The notes below the pieces were generated by a model that saw nothing but the letters and a program-made list of their open reading frames with translations, did no database searches and was not told the origin of the DNA. Made by a program: the position numbers and the translations under genes. Positions 30,563-30,625 of a DNA stretch of 30,625 nt are shown here, one piece after another. Each line of letters begins with the position of its first letter. Positions within the stretch are counted from its first letter, which is position 1. Source of the stretch: Candidatus Sabulitectum sp. (GTDB lineage: Bacteria; Fermentibacterota; Fermentibacteria; Fermentibacterales; Fermentibacteraceae); NCBI GenBank assembly GCA_023145935.1, contig JAGLDB010000003.1, forward strand, positions 1 through 30,625, given 5' to 3'.

Positions 30563-30625
30563 AGCACATGCAACAACTCTAAGAAAGATCCTCTCTTTTC
30601 AGGCCCTTCAGGTTTTTGCGTACAT

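Noticed and set aside
1..30625. CRISPR array or prophage.
   Set aside because: No regularly spaced repeats, Cas-type proteins, or phage structural or integrase genes were seen.

Overview
The window reads as a chromosome segment of a diderm (Gram-negative-type) bacterium of moderate GC using the standard code. Supporting signs are an Mce/Mla-type lipid transport operon with its lipoprotein, a partial lipid A-type acyltransferase, lipoboxes, and a gingipain-like secreted protein with a C-terminal sorting domain of the type IX secretion style. That last feature points to the FCB superphylum (Bacteroidetes, Chlorobi, Fibrobacteres and uncultured relatives such as Fermentibacteria). The phylum is an inference, since no rRNA is present. 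I saw no rRNA, tRNA or CRISPR array.

Bases 1-4940 are an AT-rich accessory patch. It starts with the 3' part of an LpxL-like acyltransferase gene and ends with a decayed copy of that gene's last ~100 bases (4836-4935). Between the two lie an orphan antitoxin-like gene, a DUF3800 gene, the 3' half of an IS1595-family transposase with a tiny downstream gene and a strong hairpin, a secreted protein, a zinc-ribbon membrane protein, an XRE regulator, a two-gene unit (50-aa protein plus an ADP-ribosyltransferase-like protein, possible toxin-antitoxin) and a fragment of a DUF1016 nuclease.

Bases 4943-15173 hold ten tightly packed minus-strand genes, probably one transcription unit: STAS-MlaE permease, MlaF ATPase, MlaD/MCE protein, PqiC-like lipoprotein, sulfatase-fold protein, HtpG, PrsW protease, MOSC protein, TldD and TldE/PmbA. 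The theme is envelope lipid transport plus protein quality control. A 44-aa membrane protein gene with a perfect ribosome binding site starts just upstream on the plus strand (15267-15401).

Bases 15388-18227 encode a NitT/TauT-type ABC importer (ATPase, permease, lipoprotein binding protein), preceded by a leader with two stable hairpins, one resembling an intrinsic terminator. Bases 18727-21554 run on the plus strand: a HAD phosphatase, a PtsN-like EIIA protein with an extra C-terminal domain, and a CPA2 cation/proton antiporter. A GC-rich hairpin separates these from the convergent pair of histidine ammonia-lyase (upstream gene) and secreted C25-like peptidase (21663-25705).

Bases 25883-28571 encode an ABC-2 exporter (permease, ATPase) translationally coupled to a secreted propeller-like protein. 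The right end has a small secreted protein with a Ca-binding-type loop, and an HATPase_c_4 regulator whose N-terminal part appears frameshifted at the window edge.
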